This document shows positions 27,018-34,871 of a stretch of DNA of 64,000 nt, piece after piece. Every line of letters starts with the position of its first letter. Position 1 is the stretch's first letter. Both the position numbers and the translations under genes were made by a program. This stretch comes from Clostridiales bacterium (lineage in GTDB: Bacteria > Bacillota > Clostridia > Saccharofermentanales > Saccharofermentanaceae), in NCBI GenBank assembly GCA_017961235.1, contig JAGCXQ010000062.1:79052-143051 (forward strand), in the 5' to 3' direction. The notes under the pieces were generated by a model. That model saw nothing but the letters and a program-made list of their open reading frames with translations. It was not told where the DNA came from and did no database searches.

Positions 27018-28235
27018 ATGGATCAGTTCCGCACTTCTTTTCCGACTGTTCCCGGAAAGAATAATATAACTCTTCCGAATTACGACAGTTGCCTTGTCAA
27101 TCTGGCAAGTTCCATGCTCGTTCATTTCGGTGCGAAGTCCACGGCACCGACGCTTCCTCTTGCCGATTCTTATCTGGCAAAAGGCAAAAGCAATGTCGTC
27201 GTGCTCCTTTTAGATGCCCTGGGTGTTTCCATCCTCGAGAAGCACCTGTCCCCGGACGGTTTCTTCCGCTCTCACCTGGCAGGCTCTTTCAGCTCGGTCT
27301 TCCCGCCGACGACCGTTGCGGCCACGACTTCCGTAACCTCCGGGCTGTTCCCGGATGAACATGCATGGCTCGGATGGGACTGCTATTTCCCGCAGCTTCA
27401 AAAGAACGTAACCGTCTATACGAACAGCGATCAGATGGCCGAGGCCGGCGGACCTTTCAGTATTGAGAAGGAATCCCGTCCCGGTGACTTCGGCTGTCCT
27501 GCCGTAGAAGAGAGACGGCCCGCCGCGGATTTCCACGTCGGCTTTACCTACACGCCCTATGAAAACATCGTGTCGAAGATAATAGATGCCGGCGGCCATG
27601 CCTACTTCTCTTCCCCGTACGCCGAGCCGAATCCGCAGGATCTCGATTCGATCCTGAAGCGCGTCACCGATCTTTGCAGAGAGCCCGGAAAGAAGTTCAT
27701 CTACGCTTACTGGAATGAGCCCGATGGCACCATGCATAAGACCGGAACTCTTAGTAAAGAATCACATGAAGTCGTTACTTCTCTCGAAAAGCGGATCGAA
27801 GAATTTTCTGAAGCGCTTTCCGATACGCTGCTGTTCGTCATTGCGGACCACAGCCATATGGACAGTAAAAACCTCTGTATCCTCGACTATCCGGAGATCG
27901 TGAAGTGTCTTGTCCGGCTTCCGTCGATCGAGCCGCGCGCCCTGAACCTGTTCATCAAAGAAGAATATAAAGAGGAGTTTCCGGTGCTTTTCGAAAAGAC
28001 ATTCGGAGACAAATTCTGGCTCGTTCCGAAGGCAGAAGTTATCGAAAGAAAACTGTTCGGTCCTGGCACAGAGCATCCTCTGTTCCGCGACAAGATCGGA
28101 GATTTCCTGGCGATCGCCGTCTCGGATACGTCTCTATTTAACACCCACGTCGAGGCGAAGGTAATGCCCGGCGGACATGCAGGTCTCTCTAAGGAAGAAC
28201 TCGAGATCCCCCTGATCGCGATCGAAAAGAACTGA
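27018..28235 (+). CDS. Alkaline-phosphatase superfamily phosphodiesterase/nucleotide pyrophosphatase-like protein
   Basis: 405-residue protein of the type I phosphodiesterase family. Metal and nucleophile motifs are visible: VVVLLLDALGVSIL (Asp), FPPTTVAATTSVTSG with the Thr nucleophile, YAYWNEPDGTMHKTG (Asp and His), VIADHSHMD (Asp, His) and late GGHAG (His). No signal peptide, so cytosolic. TTAGGAGG precedes the ATG. Substrate is unknown; the family hydrolyses phosphodiesters, nucleotide sugars or phosphonoacetate. Followed by thyA in the same direction with its own likely promoter. Confidence 0.85.
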   Translation: MDQFRTSFPTVPGKNNITLPNYDSCLVNLASSMLVHFGAKSTAPTLPLADSYLAKGKSNVVVLLLDALGVSILEKHLSPDGFFRSHLAGSFSSVFPPTTVAATTSVTSGLFPDEHAWLGWDCYFPQLQKNVTVYTNSDQMAEAGGPFSIEKESRPGDFGCPAVEERRPAADFHVGFTYTPYENIVSKIIDAGGHAYFSSPYAEPNPQDLDSILKRVTDLCREPGKKFIYAYWNEPDGTMHKTGTLSKESHEVVTSLEKRIEEFSEALSDTLLFVIADHSHMDSKNLCILDYPEIVKCLVRLPSIEPRALNLFIKEEYKEEFPVLFEKTFGDKFWLVPKAEVIERKLFGPGTEHPLFRDKIGDFLAIAVSDTSLFNTHVEAKVMPGGHAGLSKEELEIPLIAIEKN

Positions 28236-28257
28236 CCGTCACATAAGCCGCGAAGTT

Positions 28258-28266
28258 TGGTATACT
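28258..28266 (+). promoter_or_regulatory. Extended -10 promoter of thyA
   Basis: TGGTATACT (TGn plus TATACT), 57 bp upstream of the thyA start codon, just after the preceding stop. A copy of the dispersed AAGTGCTTTTCG word lies at the expected 5' end of the transcript. Confidence 0.55.
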
Positions 28267-28323
28267 TGTTTCATGCGAAGTGCTTTTCGCGAAGAAACAA
28301 GATTTCAAAATGAGGTGGATCTT

Positions 28324-29187
28324 ATGACAAAGGCTGACCGATATCTGGTGAACGACATTCATAATATTCTGGAAAACGGCTACAAGGACGAGAATCCGCG
28401 CCCGAAGTACGAGGATGGCACGCCGGCGCACACGATCAGCGTTAATCACGTCATGAGAAAATATGACCTCAGCAAGGGAGAATTCCCGATCAGCACGCTT
28501 CGCCGTCAGGCTTGGAAAACAGGCATCCGTGAGATCTTCACGATCTATCAGAAACCGACCAATGTGCTTTCTGAAATGGCCGACATGAAGGTCACCTGGT
28601 GGGATCCGTGGGATATCGGCGACGGCACGATCGGTCAGAGATACGGCGCGACCGTAAAAAGATACGATCTTCTCAACAACCTGATCGCCGATATTAAAAA
28701 GGATCCATACGGCAGAAGAAAGATCATGTCGCTCTGGCAGGAAGCCGATCTTCGTGAGACTCCCGGCCTTGCTCCGTGTGCATTTCTTACCATCTGGAAT
28801 GTCCGCGGCAAATACCTCGACATGGTCATGGTCCAGAGATCCGGCGACATGCTCACTGCATCCGGTGCCGGCGGCATCAACGAGATCCAGTATGCGGCCC
28901 TTCTTCTCATGGTCGCAAGAACGACCGGATACGAAGCCGGTGTATTCACGCACTTTGTTGCCAACGAGCAGATCTACGACCGCCACATCGATAATGCAAA
29001 TGAGCTTTTGCGCCGCGCAGACGAAGCCGGCGTGATGGCACCGGTCACATCCGAAAGCATAAAGATGCCGAACCTGATCCTGAAGAAGGAAGCGGGCTGT
29101 GATATCACTTCCATCACGATCGATGATTTCGAGATGGAGAACTACGAACCCATGCAGCCGCAGCTTACTTTCGAATTGGGAATCTAA
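28324..29187 (+). CDS. thyA: Thymidylate synthase
   Basis: 287-residue ThyA, converting dUMP to dTMP with methylene-tetrahydrofolate. The active-site Cys152 is in GLAPCAFLTIW, preceded by the phosphate-binding RRKIMSLW region and followed by QRSGDM. I use the ATG after GAGGTGG; an upstream ATG would place the repeated AAGTGCTTTTCG word inside the gene and lacks a ribosome site. The sequence is of the longer, less common ThyA type. The VOC gene follows 11 bp later. Confidence 0.93.
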   Translation: MTKADRYLVNDIHNILENGYKDENPRPKYEDGTPAHTISVNHVMRKYDLSKGEFPISTLRRQAWKTGIREIFTIYQKPTNVLSEMADMKVTWWDPWDIGDGTIGQRYGATVKRYDLLNNLIADIKKDPYGRRKIMSLWQEADLRETPGLAPCAFLTIWNVRGKYLDMVMVQRSGDMLTASGAGGINEIQYAALLLMVARTTGYEAGVFTHFVANEQIYDRHIDNANELLRRADEAGVMAPVTSESIKMPNLILKKEAGCDITSITIDDFEMENYEPMQPQLTFELGI

Positions 29188-29198
29188 GGAGAATAAAT

Positions 29199-30083
29199 AT
29201 GCCGCAGGCAAAATACCCGGAACACGACATCAACCAGGTCTTTGACTATATCCATACCATTCTTTCTTCCGGCAATGTCGCGGAAAACGCTCTCGACGAG
29301 ATGAGTTTTCTCAACCGTCTTTTCGCCGCGCTTCCTGTCGAGGCCGTTGAATACGGTATGCAGTTCCTGCACGGAAAACGGGATCTTCCGAAGGCCTGCG
29401 ATGAGATCCTCCCCCTTTATGTCCGCTTCGTCAACCTCGTCGATTACTGCGAAGCGATCGATATTCTCGGGCAGATCTCCGCAAATCCTACTCCCGAAGA
29501 GCTCAGTGAGCGCATCCGCCTGCACGGAAAGCTCGACGAAATGGAGAAGTGCTTTTGCCAGAGTCTTCTCGGTTTTTCCTATAACAAAGACCAGGCTACC
29601 GAGAAGTCCGAAACGAAGTCCTCTGCCCCGGTGAATTCCTCCGCTTCAAATAGCACTGGCAGCGAGGCTGCTTCGCAGGATGCGGGAGAAGAAAGCAGCA
29701 ATCTTCACCTGATGAACAGCATCGCACCTGTTTTTCTATGTGCCGACCCGCTTAAGACAGCGCTTTTTTATGAGACGAAGCTCGGATTCCATGCCGCACA
29801 TCTCGATGACGAGGCGATGCCGCATATCCGCCTTCACCGCGATAATATCGAGATCATTCTCGCAAAAGGAAAAGAGGATGAAACAGTTTCCCGTTCATCC
29901 TCTCTTTATGATCTTTATATCTTTGTCTCCGAGCCCATGATGCTCCAGATGGAACTTCAGAACGCCGGTGTTACGGTTCTAAAAGCACTGGAAGATTCCG
30001 ATACTGTCCACACGAACCGTGAGTTCGTCATCGAAGACATCGACGGCCGCCGCATCTGCTTCTCTCAGCGGATCAGCGGCTGA
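29199..30083 (+). CDS. Protein with helical N-terminus and C-terminal VOC (glyoxalase-like) domain
   Basis: 294 residues. The N-terminal 135 residues are helical and unrecognised; a Ser/Glu/Ala-rich linker (about 140-172) leads to a VOC domain (about 175-294): APVFLCADPLKTALFYETKLGF, then HIRLHRDNIEIIL, YDLYIFVSEP and VIEDIDGRRICF. VOC proteins bind metals for isomerase, lyase or resistance functions; which applies is unclear. AAGGAG precedes the ATG, 11 bp after thyA, so they are probably co-transcribed. Confidence 0.8.
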   Translation: MPQAKYPEHDINQVFDYIHTILSSGNVAENALDEMSFLNRLFAALPVEAVEYGMQFLHGKRDLPKACDEILPLYVRFVNLVDYCEAIDILGQISANPTPEELSERIRLHGKLDEMEKCFCQSLLGFSYNKDQATEKSETKSSAPVNSSASNSTGSEAASQDAGEESSNLHLMNSIAPVFLCADPLKTALFYETKLGFHAAHLDDEAMPHIRLHRDNIEIILAKGKEDETVSRSSSLYDLYIFVSEPMMLQMELQNAGVTVLKALEDSDTVHTNREFVIEDIDGRRICFSQRISG

Positions 30084-30719
30084 TTACGCCTCCGGAAAAT
30101 CGCTCAGTTTCCAGGACATGCCGTTCTCATCGCTCATCTCGTCGGTAGCTACGTTTACCTTCACTTCTGCCACATACACATTGGCATCTCTTCCTGCCTG
30201 CGATCTGACGATAAAGGTATAGCCGGTCTCTGTTTCTTCGATCTGGCTGTCAAAAACGATCAGCTTCAGATCCTGTCCGTAAAGATGGTTATAGAATGCG
30301 ATCGATGCATTGATATACTTTTCGCACTTGGCATAAAGTCCGCCGTCCTCTTCTGTACCCTCCGCCGGGGCGGTTTCTTTTGACGGCTCCGAAGTCTGCT
30401 TCTCACCATCATCCACACTGCTTGGCTTCTTATCAGACGGCTTCGTATCACCTTCGGTGATCTTCACTTCCGAAGGTTTTTCCGATTCGCTGCTTACCAC
30501 TTCCGTTTCAGTAGGTTTTGTAGTGCTTTCAGAAACCTTCTGCGTTGTCGGATGTACTACTACATCTTCTTCACTGCTCTGATCTATGGTAGTGGAAGTT
30601 TCTGTTTCCGATGAAGTTACAGATGTTTCGTCATCTTTTCCCTTACAGCCTGCCATAGATAACATCATCATGGCACAGCATATCACTATCATTTTTCTTG
30701 AAATCTCAGGTCTTTTCAT
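30084..30719 (-). CDS. Small lipoprotein with Ser/Thr/Glu-rich linker
   Basis: 211-residue lipoprotein. The ATG with GGAGG nine bases upstream gives the signal ISRKMIVICCAMMMLSMAGC with the lipobox SMAGC. A long low-complexity Ser/Thr/Glu/Lys linker (about 27-115) carries a C-terminal domain of about 90 residues (YAKCEKYINASIAFYNHLY, then TGYTFIVRSQAG and YVAEVKVNVA). No family recognised. The stop codon is adjacent to the stop of the convergent VOC gene. Confidence 0.8.
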   Translation of the reverse strand: MKRPEISRKMIVICCAMMMLSMAGCKGKDDETSVTSSETETSTTIDQSSEEDVVVHPTTQKVSESTTKPTETEVVSSESEKPSEVKITEGDTKPSDKKPSSVDDGEKQTSEPSKETAPAEGTEEDGGLYAKCEKYINASIAFYNHLYGQDLKLIVFDSQIEETETGYTFIVRSQAGRDANVYVAEVKVNVATDEMSDENGMSWKLSDFPEA

Positions 30720-30836
30720 TATTGTTTGCCTCCTATAGACACATAAGATTACACTTATTCTAACATTGTAGCGCTTTTCGAGAATGAGTAATCTGTCATA
30801 CTGATAAAAAACTTCTGACAAACATCATTTTCAACA

Positions 30837-30845
30837 TGTTATAAT
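30837..30845 (+). promoter_or_regulatory. Extended -10 promoter
   Basis: TGTTATAAT about 40 bp before the lipoprotein start at 30885. CTGACA lies 19 bp upstream of the hexamer as a weak -35. Confidence 0.6.
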
Positions 30846-30884
30846 GGCCACAGGAAAAGGAACAAAGAAGCAGGAGGTCGTCTC

Positions 30885-31499
30885 ATGAATAAGCTAAAAA
30901 GAATAATCGTCGGTACACTCGCAGTGGCGCTTACACTCGGTATGGCCGGCTGTAAAAAGAGCAGCAAGCTCTCCCATGCCACACTTAAGAATGCAGCCAA
31001 GAGCTGCGGTGCCGAGGTCGTAGAAGATTCCGACTCCTTTGCGAGGATCGCCAACCAGTTATACGGGTATTCCGTCCTGATCTCCGAGAAAGGCGACGAA
31101 GCACAGTCCCTGTTCGAGAGTCAGGTAACCCCAACAGAGGGTATGCCGAAGGTCAAAGAGTTCTCGATATTCATGAGTGCTCCGGACGAGTATTGCTTCT
31201 GCTATTTCACTATGGTTACTTTTGACAAGGAAGAGGATGCGGATGAGTTTTATAAGATAAATTGCTCTTCCGTCCAGGGAAATATCATCGGAAATGACGG
31301 CTATTCTTATAATCTTAGATATACCGTGTCGGATGACTCCTCCATCGATCAGGCCTGCACCTATCAGAAAGGGAAGATCGTTATCTTTGCACTCTCGGGG
31401 AATCCGGGATCTATACAATTCAATGATCTCGACACCATCTGTCAGGAACTCGGCATCAAGTCTCCTTCTTCGGTCGCCAAGAAAATGCCGAAGACCTGA
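30885..31499 (+). CDS. Small lipoprotein of unknown function
   Basis: 204-residue lipoprotein: IIVGTLAVALTLGMAGC signal and lipobox, then KKSSKLS. The mature domain has LKNAAKSCGAEVVEDSDSFARIA and FCYFTMVTFDKEEDADEFYK, a compact alpha/beta pattern that I cannot assign. AGGAGG precedes the ATG. A bidirectional terminator follows, shared with convergent trpB. Confidence 0.8.
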   Translation: MNKLKRIIVGTLAVALTLGMAGCKKSSKLSHATLKNAAKSCGAEVVEDSDSFARIANQLYGYSVLISEKGDEAQSLFESQVTPTEGMPKVKEFSIFMSAPDEYCFCYFTMVTFDKEEDADEFYKINCSSVQGNIIGNDGYSYNLRYTVSDDSSIDQACTYQKGKIVIFALSGNPGSIQFNDLDTICQELGIKSPSSVAKKMPKT

Positions 31500-31556
31500 T
31501 CCTCAGGAACACTGATCCTCCGGATCCCAGGTATTCCGTTTTTTACTAAACAAAGC

Positions 31557-31597
31557 ACCGGTCCTCCCCGTTTTCTTCGGGAAGGACCGGTTTTCTT
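31557..31597. terminator. Bidirectional terminator between lipoprotein gene and trpB
   Basis: Stem ACCGGTCCTCCCCG / CGGGAAGGACCGGT with a 7-base loop and TTTTCTTTC on the plus side; on the minus side GCTTTGTTT follows. Serves both convergent genes. Confidence 0.85.
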
Positions 31598-31619
31598 TCA
31601 TCTGTTATTTCAGATCATA

Positions 31620-32990
31620 TTAGTCGATCTTCGGAAGGTTTGCAGCATACTTAGCGAGTTCCTCATCGGTCGGGATGTAGTCATCCATCTCACCATTATG
31701 GAACTTCTCATAAGCAACCAGATCGAAGTAACCTGTACCTGTGAGGCCGAAGACGATGGTCTTCTCTTCGCCTGTCTCTTTGCACTTGAGGGCTTCGTCG
31801 ATCGCCGCGCGGATCGCGTGAGAGCTCTCCGGTGCCGGGAGGATACCCTCAACACGGGCAAACATCTCAGCTGCTTCAAATACGTCTGTCTGCTTCACGG
31901 AACGTGCTTCCATGTAGCCATCATGATAGAGCTGGGACAGTGTCGAGCTCATGCCGTGATAGCGCAGACCGCCGGCGTGGTTCGGTGCCGGGATAAAGTC
32001 AGATCCGAGTGTGTACATCTTCGCCAGAGGACATACCATACCGGTATCGCAGAAGTCATATGCGAACTTACCGCGTGTGAAGCTCGGGCAGGATGCCGGC
32101 TCAACAGCGATGATTCTGTAGTCTGCTTCTCCTCTGAGTTTCTCACCCATAAACGGAGCGATGAGACCGCCGAGGTTCGATCCGCCACCGGCACAGCCGA
32201 TGATGATGTCCGGCTTTTCGCCGAGCTTATCGAGAGCAGCCTTTGTCTCCAGACCGATCACGGACTGATGCAGGAGGACCTGGTTCAGAACGGAACCGAG
32301 CACATAGCGGTAACCTTCTGTTCCTACTGCTACTTCAACCGCCTCGGAGATCGCGCAGCCAAGGGAACCTGTGGTACCCGGGTGCTTTTCGAGGATCGCG
32401 CGGCCGACATTGGTCGTATTCGACGGAGAAGGTGTAACGGAAGCGCCGTATGTTCTCATAACTTCACGGCGGAACGGCTTCTGCTCATAGGAAACCTTAA
32501 CCATATAGACTTTGCAGTCGAGATCGAAGTAAGAGCAAGCCATGGAAAGAGCTGTACCCCACTGACCTGCACCGGTCTCTGTGGTAACACCCTTGAGGCC
32601 CTGCTTCTTCGCGTAGTAAGCCTGAGCGATCGCGGAATTCAGCTTATGGGATCCGCTGGTGTTATTACCTTCGAACTTGTAGTAGATCTTCGCCGGTGTG
32701 CCGAGCTTCTTCTCGAGGAAGTAAGCACGTACCAGCGGAGACGGACGATACATCTTATAGAACTTCAGGATCTCTTCCGGGATCGGGAAGAAAGCTGTAT
32801 CATTATCGAGTTCCTGCTGGATGAGTTCATCACAGAATACAGGAGCCAGTTCCTCAGCCTTCATCGGCTGATGTGTGCCAGGATTGAGAAGCGGCGCCGG
32901 CTTGTTCTTCATGTCCGCACGCATGTTGTACCATGCGGTTGGGATCTCCTTTTCGTCAAGGTAGGTTTTGTAAGGAATTTTCTCAGACAT
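31620..32990 (-). CDS. trpB: Tryptophan synthase beta chain, TrpB2 type
   Basis: 456-residue PLP enzyme joining indole and serine to tryptophan. The PLP lysine is Lys116 in NNTSGSHKLNSA, and GCAGGGSNLGG binds the phosphate. The sequence style (YYKFEGNNTSGSHKLN, GTEGYRYVLGSVLNQVLLHQ, NHAGGLRYHGM) is that of the TrpB2 subfamily, often encoded without trpA. No other trp genes are near. AAAGGAG precedes the ATG. Expression is controlled by a Trp T-box directly upstream, so it is made when charged tRNA-Trp runs low; salvage of free indole is a plausible role. Confidence 0.93.
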   Translation of the reverse strand: MSEKIPYKTYLDEKEIPTAWYNMRADMKNKPAPLLNPGTHQPMKAEELAPVFCDELIQQELDNDTAFFPIPEEILKFYKMYRPSPLVRAYFLEKKLGTPAKIYYKFEGNNTSGSHKLNSAIAQAYYAKKQGLKGVTTETGAGQWGTALSMACSYFDLDCKVYMVKVSYEQKPFRREVMRTYGASVTPSPSNTTNVGRAILEKHPGTTGSLGCAISEAVEVAVGTEGYRYVLGSVLNQVLLHQSVIGLETKAALDKLGEKPDIIIGCAGGGSNLGGLIAPFMGEKLRGEADYRIIAVEPASCPSFTRGKFAYDFCDTGMVCPLAKMYTLGSDFIPAPNHAGGLRYHGMSSTLSQLYHDGYMEARSVKQTDVFEAAEMFARVEGILPAPESSHAIRAAIDEALKCKETGEEKTIVFGLTGTGYFDLVAYEKFHNGEMDDYIPTDEELAKYAANLPKID

Positions 32991-33039
32991 AATATTGTCT
33001 CCTTTCGTTGTTTTGGGGCAGATCTTTCTTTTCTGCCGG

Positions 33040-33337
33040 AAAAACAAAAATCCCGCCCCAGCTTCTTGATTTCTGCTGGGACAGGAACACTATTCTTTCC
33101 TGCGGTGCCACCCGGCTTGATCCCACTTCACTTACGCTCCGCGAGATCCTCTCACGCATACCGACATATGCTGGTCTTTGTTGACGGGGAACCTTGCCCC
33201 GGCGCAGATACTTGCTTCTCAGCTTTCCCCTTGCCCTCGGAAGTCCATTCAACTCTGACCATTCCTGCTGCACTCTCACCACCGGCAACTCTCTGTATGG
33301 TCCGATTCAAAGTTTACTCACTCTTCCTCGACGGTTT
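33040..33337 (-). promoter_or_regulatory. T-box riboswitch, Trp specifier
   Basis: Leader of trpB. Stem I features AGTA and GAA flank the specifier loop; the specifier is TGG (minus strand 33247-33245, in GAATGGACT). The stem I head GCCGGTGGTGAGAG is typical. The T-box core GGGTGGCACCGC (33102-33113) pairs with uncharged tRNA-Trp CCA end. A terminator with GTCCCAGC / GCTGGGGC arms and TTTTTG follows at 33050-33086. Uncharged tRNA-Trp would stabilise the antiterminator and switch trpB on. Confidence 0.95.
33050..33086 (-). terminator. T-box regulated terminator of trpB
   Basis: Stem built from GTCCCAGC and GCTGGGGCGGGA around AGAAATCAAGAA, followed by a T tract on the minus strand, directly after the T-box core with which its 5' arm competes. 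Confidence 0.85.
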
Positions 33338-33343
33338 TTCTGC

Positions 33344-33373
33344 ATGATACCACTTGAAGTTCAGTAAAGTCAA
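33344..33373 (-). promoter_or_regulatory. trpB promoter
   Basis: Minus strand TTGACT (33368-33373), 18-bp spacer, TATCAT (33344-33349). Places the transcript start just ahead of T-box stem I. Confidence 0.75.
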
Positions 33374-33458
33374 GGGGGGGCAAGCCGTAGACCTTCCTAT
33401 TCCCGTTAATCATCTTTCTCTATGCCAACAGGTTTCTATTATATATATCGAAAAGAGG

Positions 33459-33477
33459 CATACCCCCCGGGGGTATG
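33459..33477. promoter_or_regulatory. CsoR-family-like palindrome without a target gene
   Basis: Perfect palindrome of 9-bp arms CATACCCCC and GGGGGTATG around one C. It matches the pattern of CsoR/CstR/RcnR operators (TACCCC...GGGGTA). No copper, nickel or persulfide gene is next to it: trpB promoter on one side, the 53-bp lattice repeats on the other. It may be a relic or regulate a distant start. Confidence 0.45.
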
Positions 33478-33490
33478 TCACAACTTCAAA

Positions 33491-33694
33491 TAGGCTATAA
33501 TCACAAAAATCGAATTTATAGCCTACTGTTCTGATCGTGAAAATAGGATAGAAACATGGTTTTTCCATTTCTATCCTATATGCCAGTGCTTTTCAAGATG
33601 GAAATGTTGTCAAAAAACTGATTATATGCGAAAAACCGCCTTATATACCCCCAAGAGGATAGGCTAGAAAATGGATTTTCGACATTATAGCCTA
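33491..33694. repeat. Inverted 7-mer lattice, array 1 (53-bp period)
   Basis: Three units of the form TAGG[C/A]TA, 21 variable bases, TA[G/T]CCTA. Left arms start at 33491, 33544 (53 bp later) and 33660; right arms at 33519, 33572 and 33688. The arms extend to 10 bp in unit 1 (TAGGCTATAA) and 12 bp in unit 2 (ATAGGATAGAAA). Between unit 2 and unit 3 is a gap of about two periods plus 10 bp containing a copy of AGTGCTTTTC and another hairpin-like element. Same period and similar arms as the array at 52680-53068. It lies between the 3' end of aroF and the trpB promoter. Confidence 0.8.
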
Positions 33695-33703
33695 TCGAAG
33701 GAT

Positions 33704-33753
33704 TCTCCGGTCAGCTCAGAGCTGATGCGATATCGAACATCGAACACGAGTTC
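33704..33753 (-). pseudogene. Duplicated 3' end of the DAHP synthase gene
   Basis: Directly after the real stop, the minus strand repeats the end of the gene: LVFD, then one extra base, then FDIASALS and a stop, against LVFDIAEIMS and stop in the intact copy. Both copies continue with the same bases CCGGAGAA after TGA. So the last 15 or so codons and the stop were duplicated in tandem, then drifted. The copy touches the repeat array. Confidence 0.65.
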
Positions 33754-33758
33754 TCCGG

Positions 33759-34790
33759 TCAGCTCATGATCTCTGCGATATCAAAGACCAGTCTCTCGGT
33801 CTTTTCCCAGCCGAGGCACGGGTCGGTAATAGACTTGCCATACACACCGCCGCCGACTTTCTGGCAGCCGTCCTCGATATAACTCTCGACCATGAAGCCC
33901 TTGACGAGGTTTCTGACTTCCGGCGAAAGACGCATGGAATTCAGCACTTCCTTAATGATACGCGGCTGGGCAAACGGATTCTTATTTGAGTTGGCATGGT
34001 TCGTATCGATGATCGCCGCCGGATTCGGAAGATTCTTCTCTTCATACTGCTCACTCAGGCGGATCAGATCCTCAAAGTGGTAGTTTGGCTGGGCCTCACC
34101 GTGCTTATTCGTATAACCGCGAAGGATCGCATGCGCATGCGGATTTCCCTTCGACTCGATCTCCCATCCTCGATAGATGAATGTATGCGGATGGGATGCC
34201 GCGAGGATCGCATTCAGCATAACGGCATAGTCTCCGGATGTCGGATTCTTCATGCCGACCGGAGATGCGATCGCACTGGCGGTCAGTCTGTGCTGCTGGT
34301 CTTCGACCGATCTTGCGCCTACCGCAACATAGGCAAGAAGGTCATCAAGATAAGCGTAGTTCTCCGGATAGAGCATCTCATCGGCGCAGGCAAAGCCCGT
34401 CTCTGCGATCGCTCTCATATGCAGGTGTCTGGTCGCGAGGATCCCCTTGAAAAGGTCCGATCTCTCATTCGGGTTTGGCTGGTGGAGCATGCCCTTGTAG
34501 CCCTCTCCGGTCGTTCTCGGCTTATTGGTGTAGATACGCGGAACGATGATGATCTTATCTTCCACCTTCTCCTGCAGAGGACGAAGGCGGGAAATATAGT
34601 CGATCACGGAATCTTCATTGTCGGCAGAGCAGGGCCCGATGATCAGGATGAGCTTATTGGAAAAGCCCTCGATGACCTGTTCCACTTCCCTTTTCGTCTT
34701 TGCCACGGCCTGATCCATCTCCGGTGTTACCGGGTAGATCTCTTTGACTTCCTCCGGAAGTGCCAGTTTCTTTACATATTCCGCATTCAT
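33759..34790 (-). CDS. aroF: 3-deoxy-7-phosphoheptulonate synthase (class I, AroF/G type)
   Basis: 343-residue DAHP synthase, first step of the shikimate pathway (PEP plus erythrose 4-phosphate). Class I signatures: LILIIGPCSADNED, PRIYTNKPRTTGEGYKG, GARSVEDQQHR and IIDTNHANSNKNP with the metal-binding His. The ATG after AAGGA is chosen over one 12 codons upstream. It lies 81 bp after pheA, likely one operon feeding Phe/Tyr/Trp synthesis. The symbol follows the Phe/Tyr-sensitive type by resemblance; feedback specificity cannot be read here. Confidence 0.92.
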   Translation of the reverse strand: MNAEYVKKLALPEEVKEIYPVTPEMDQAVAKTKREVEQVIEGFSNKLILIIGPCSADNEDSVIDYISRLRPLQEKVEDKIIIVPRIYTNKPRTTGEGYKGMLHQPNPNERSDLFKGILATRHLHMRAIAETGFACADEMLYPENYAYLDDLLAYVAVGARSVEDQQHRLTASAIASPVGMKNPTSGDYAVMLNAILAASHPHTFIYRGWEIESKGNPHAHAILRGYTNKHGEAQPNYHFEDLIRLSEQYEEKNLPNPAAIIDTNHANSNKNPFAQPRIIKEVLNSMRLSPEVRNLVKGFMVESYIEDGCQKVGGGVYGKSITDPCLGWEKTERLVFDIAEIMS

Positions 34791-34871
34791 TCGTTCTTCA
34801 TCCTTTCCAACCGGCCGCACCTTCACGCCAATGCGTATGTCTCTTTTTCTCCGGCAAAAGCACTCGTCACG

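Noticed and set aside
28273..28323. Upstream ATG extending ThyA by 17 codons
   Set aside because: No ribosome site; the extra peptide is made of the dispersed AAGTGCTTTTCG word, and the later ATG has GAGGTGG at proper distance.
32983..33288. 101-codon ORF within the trpB leader
   Set aside because: It is fully explained by the T-box RNA, which it overlaps from stem I to the terminator.
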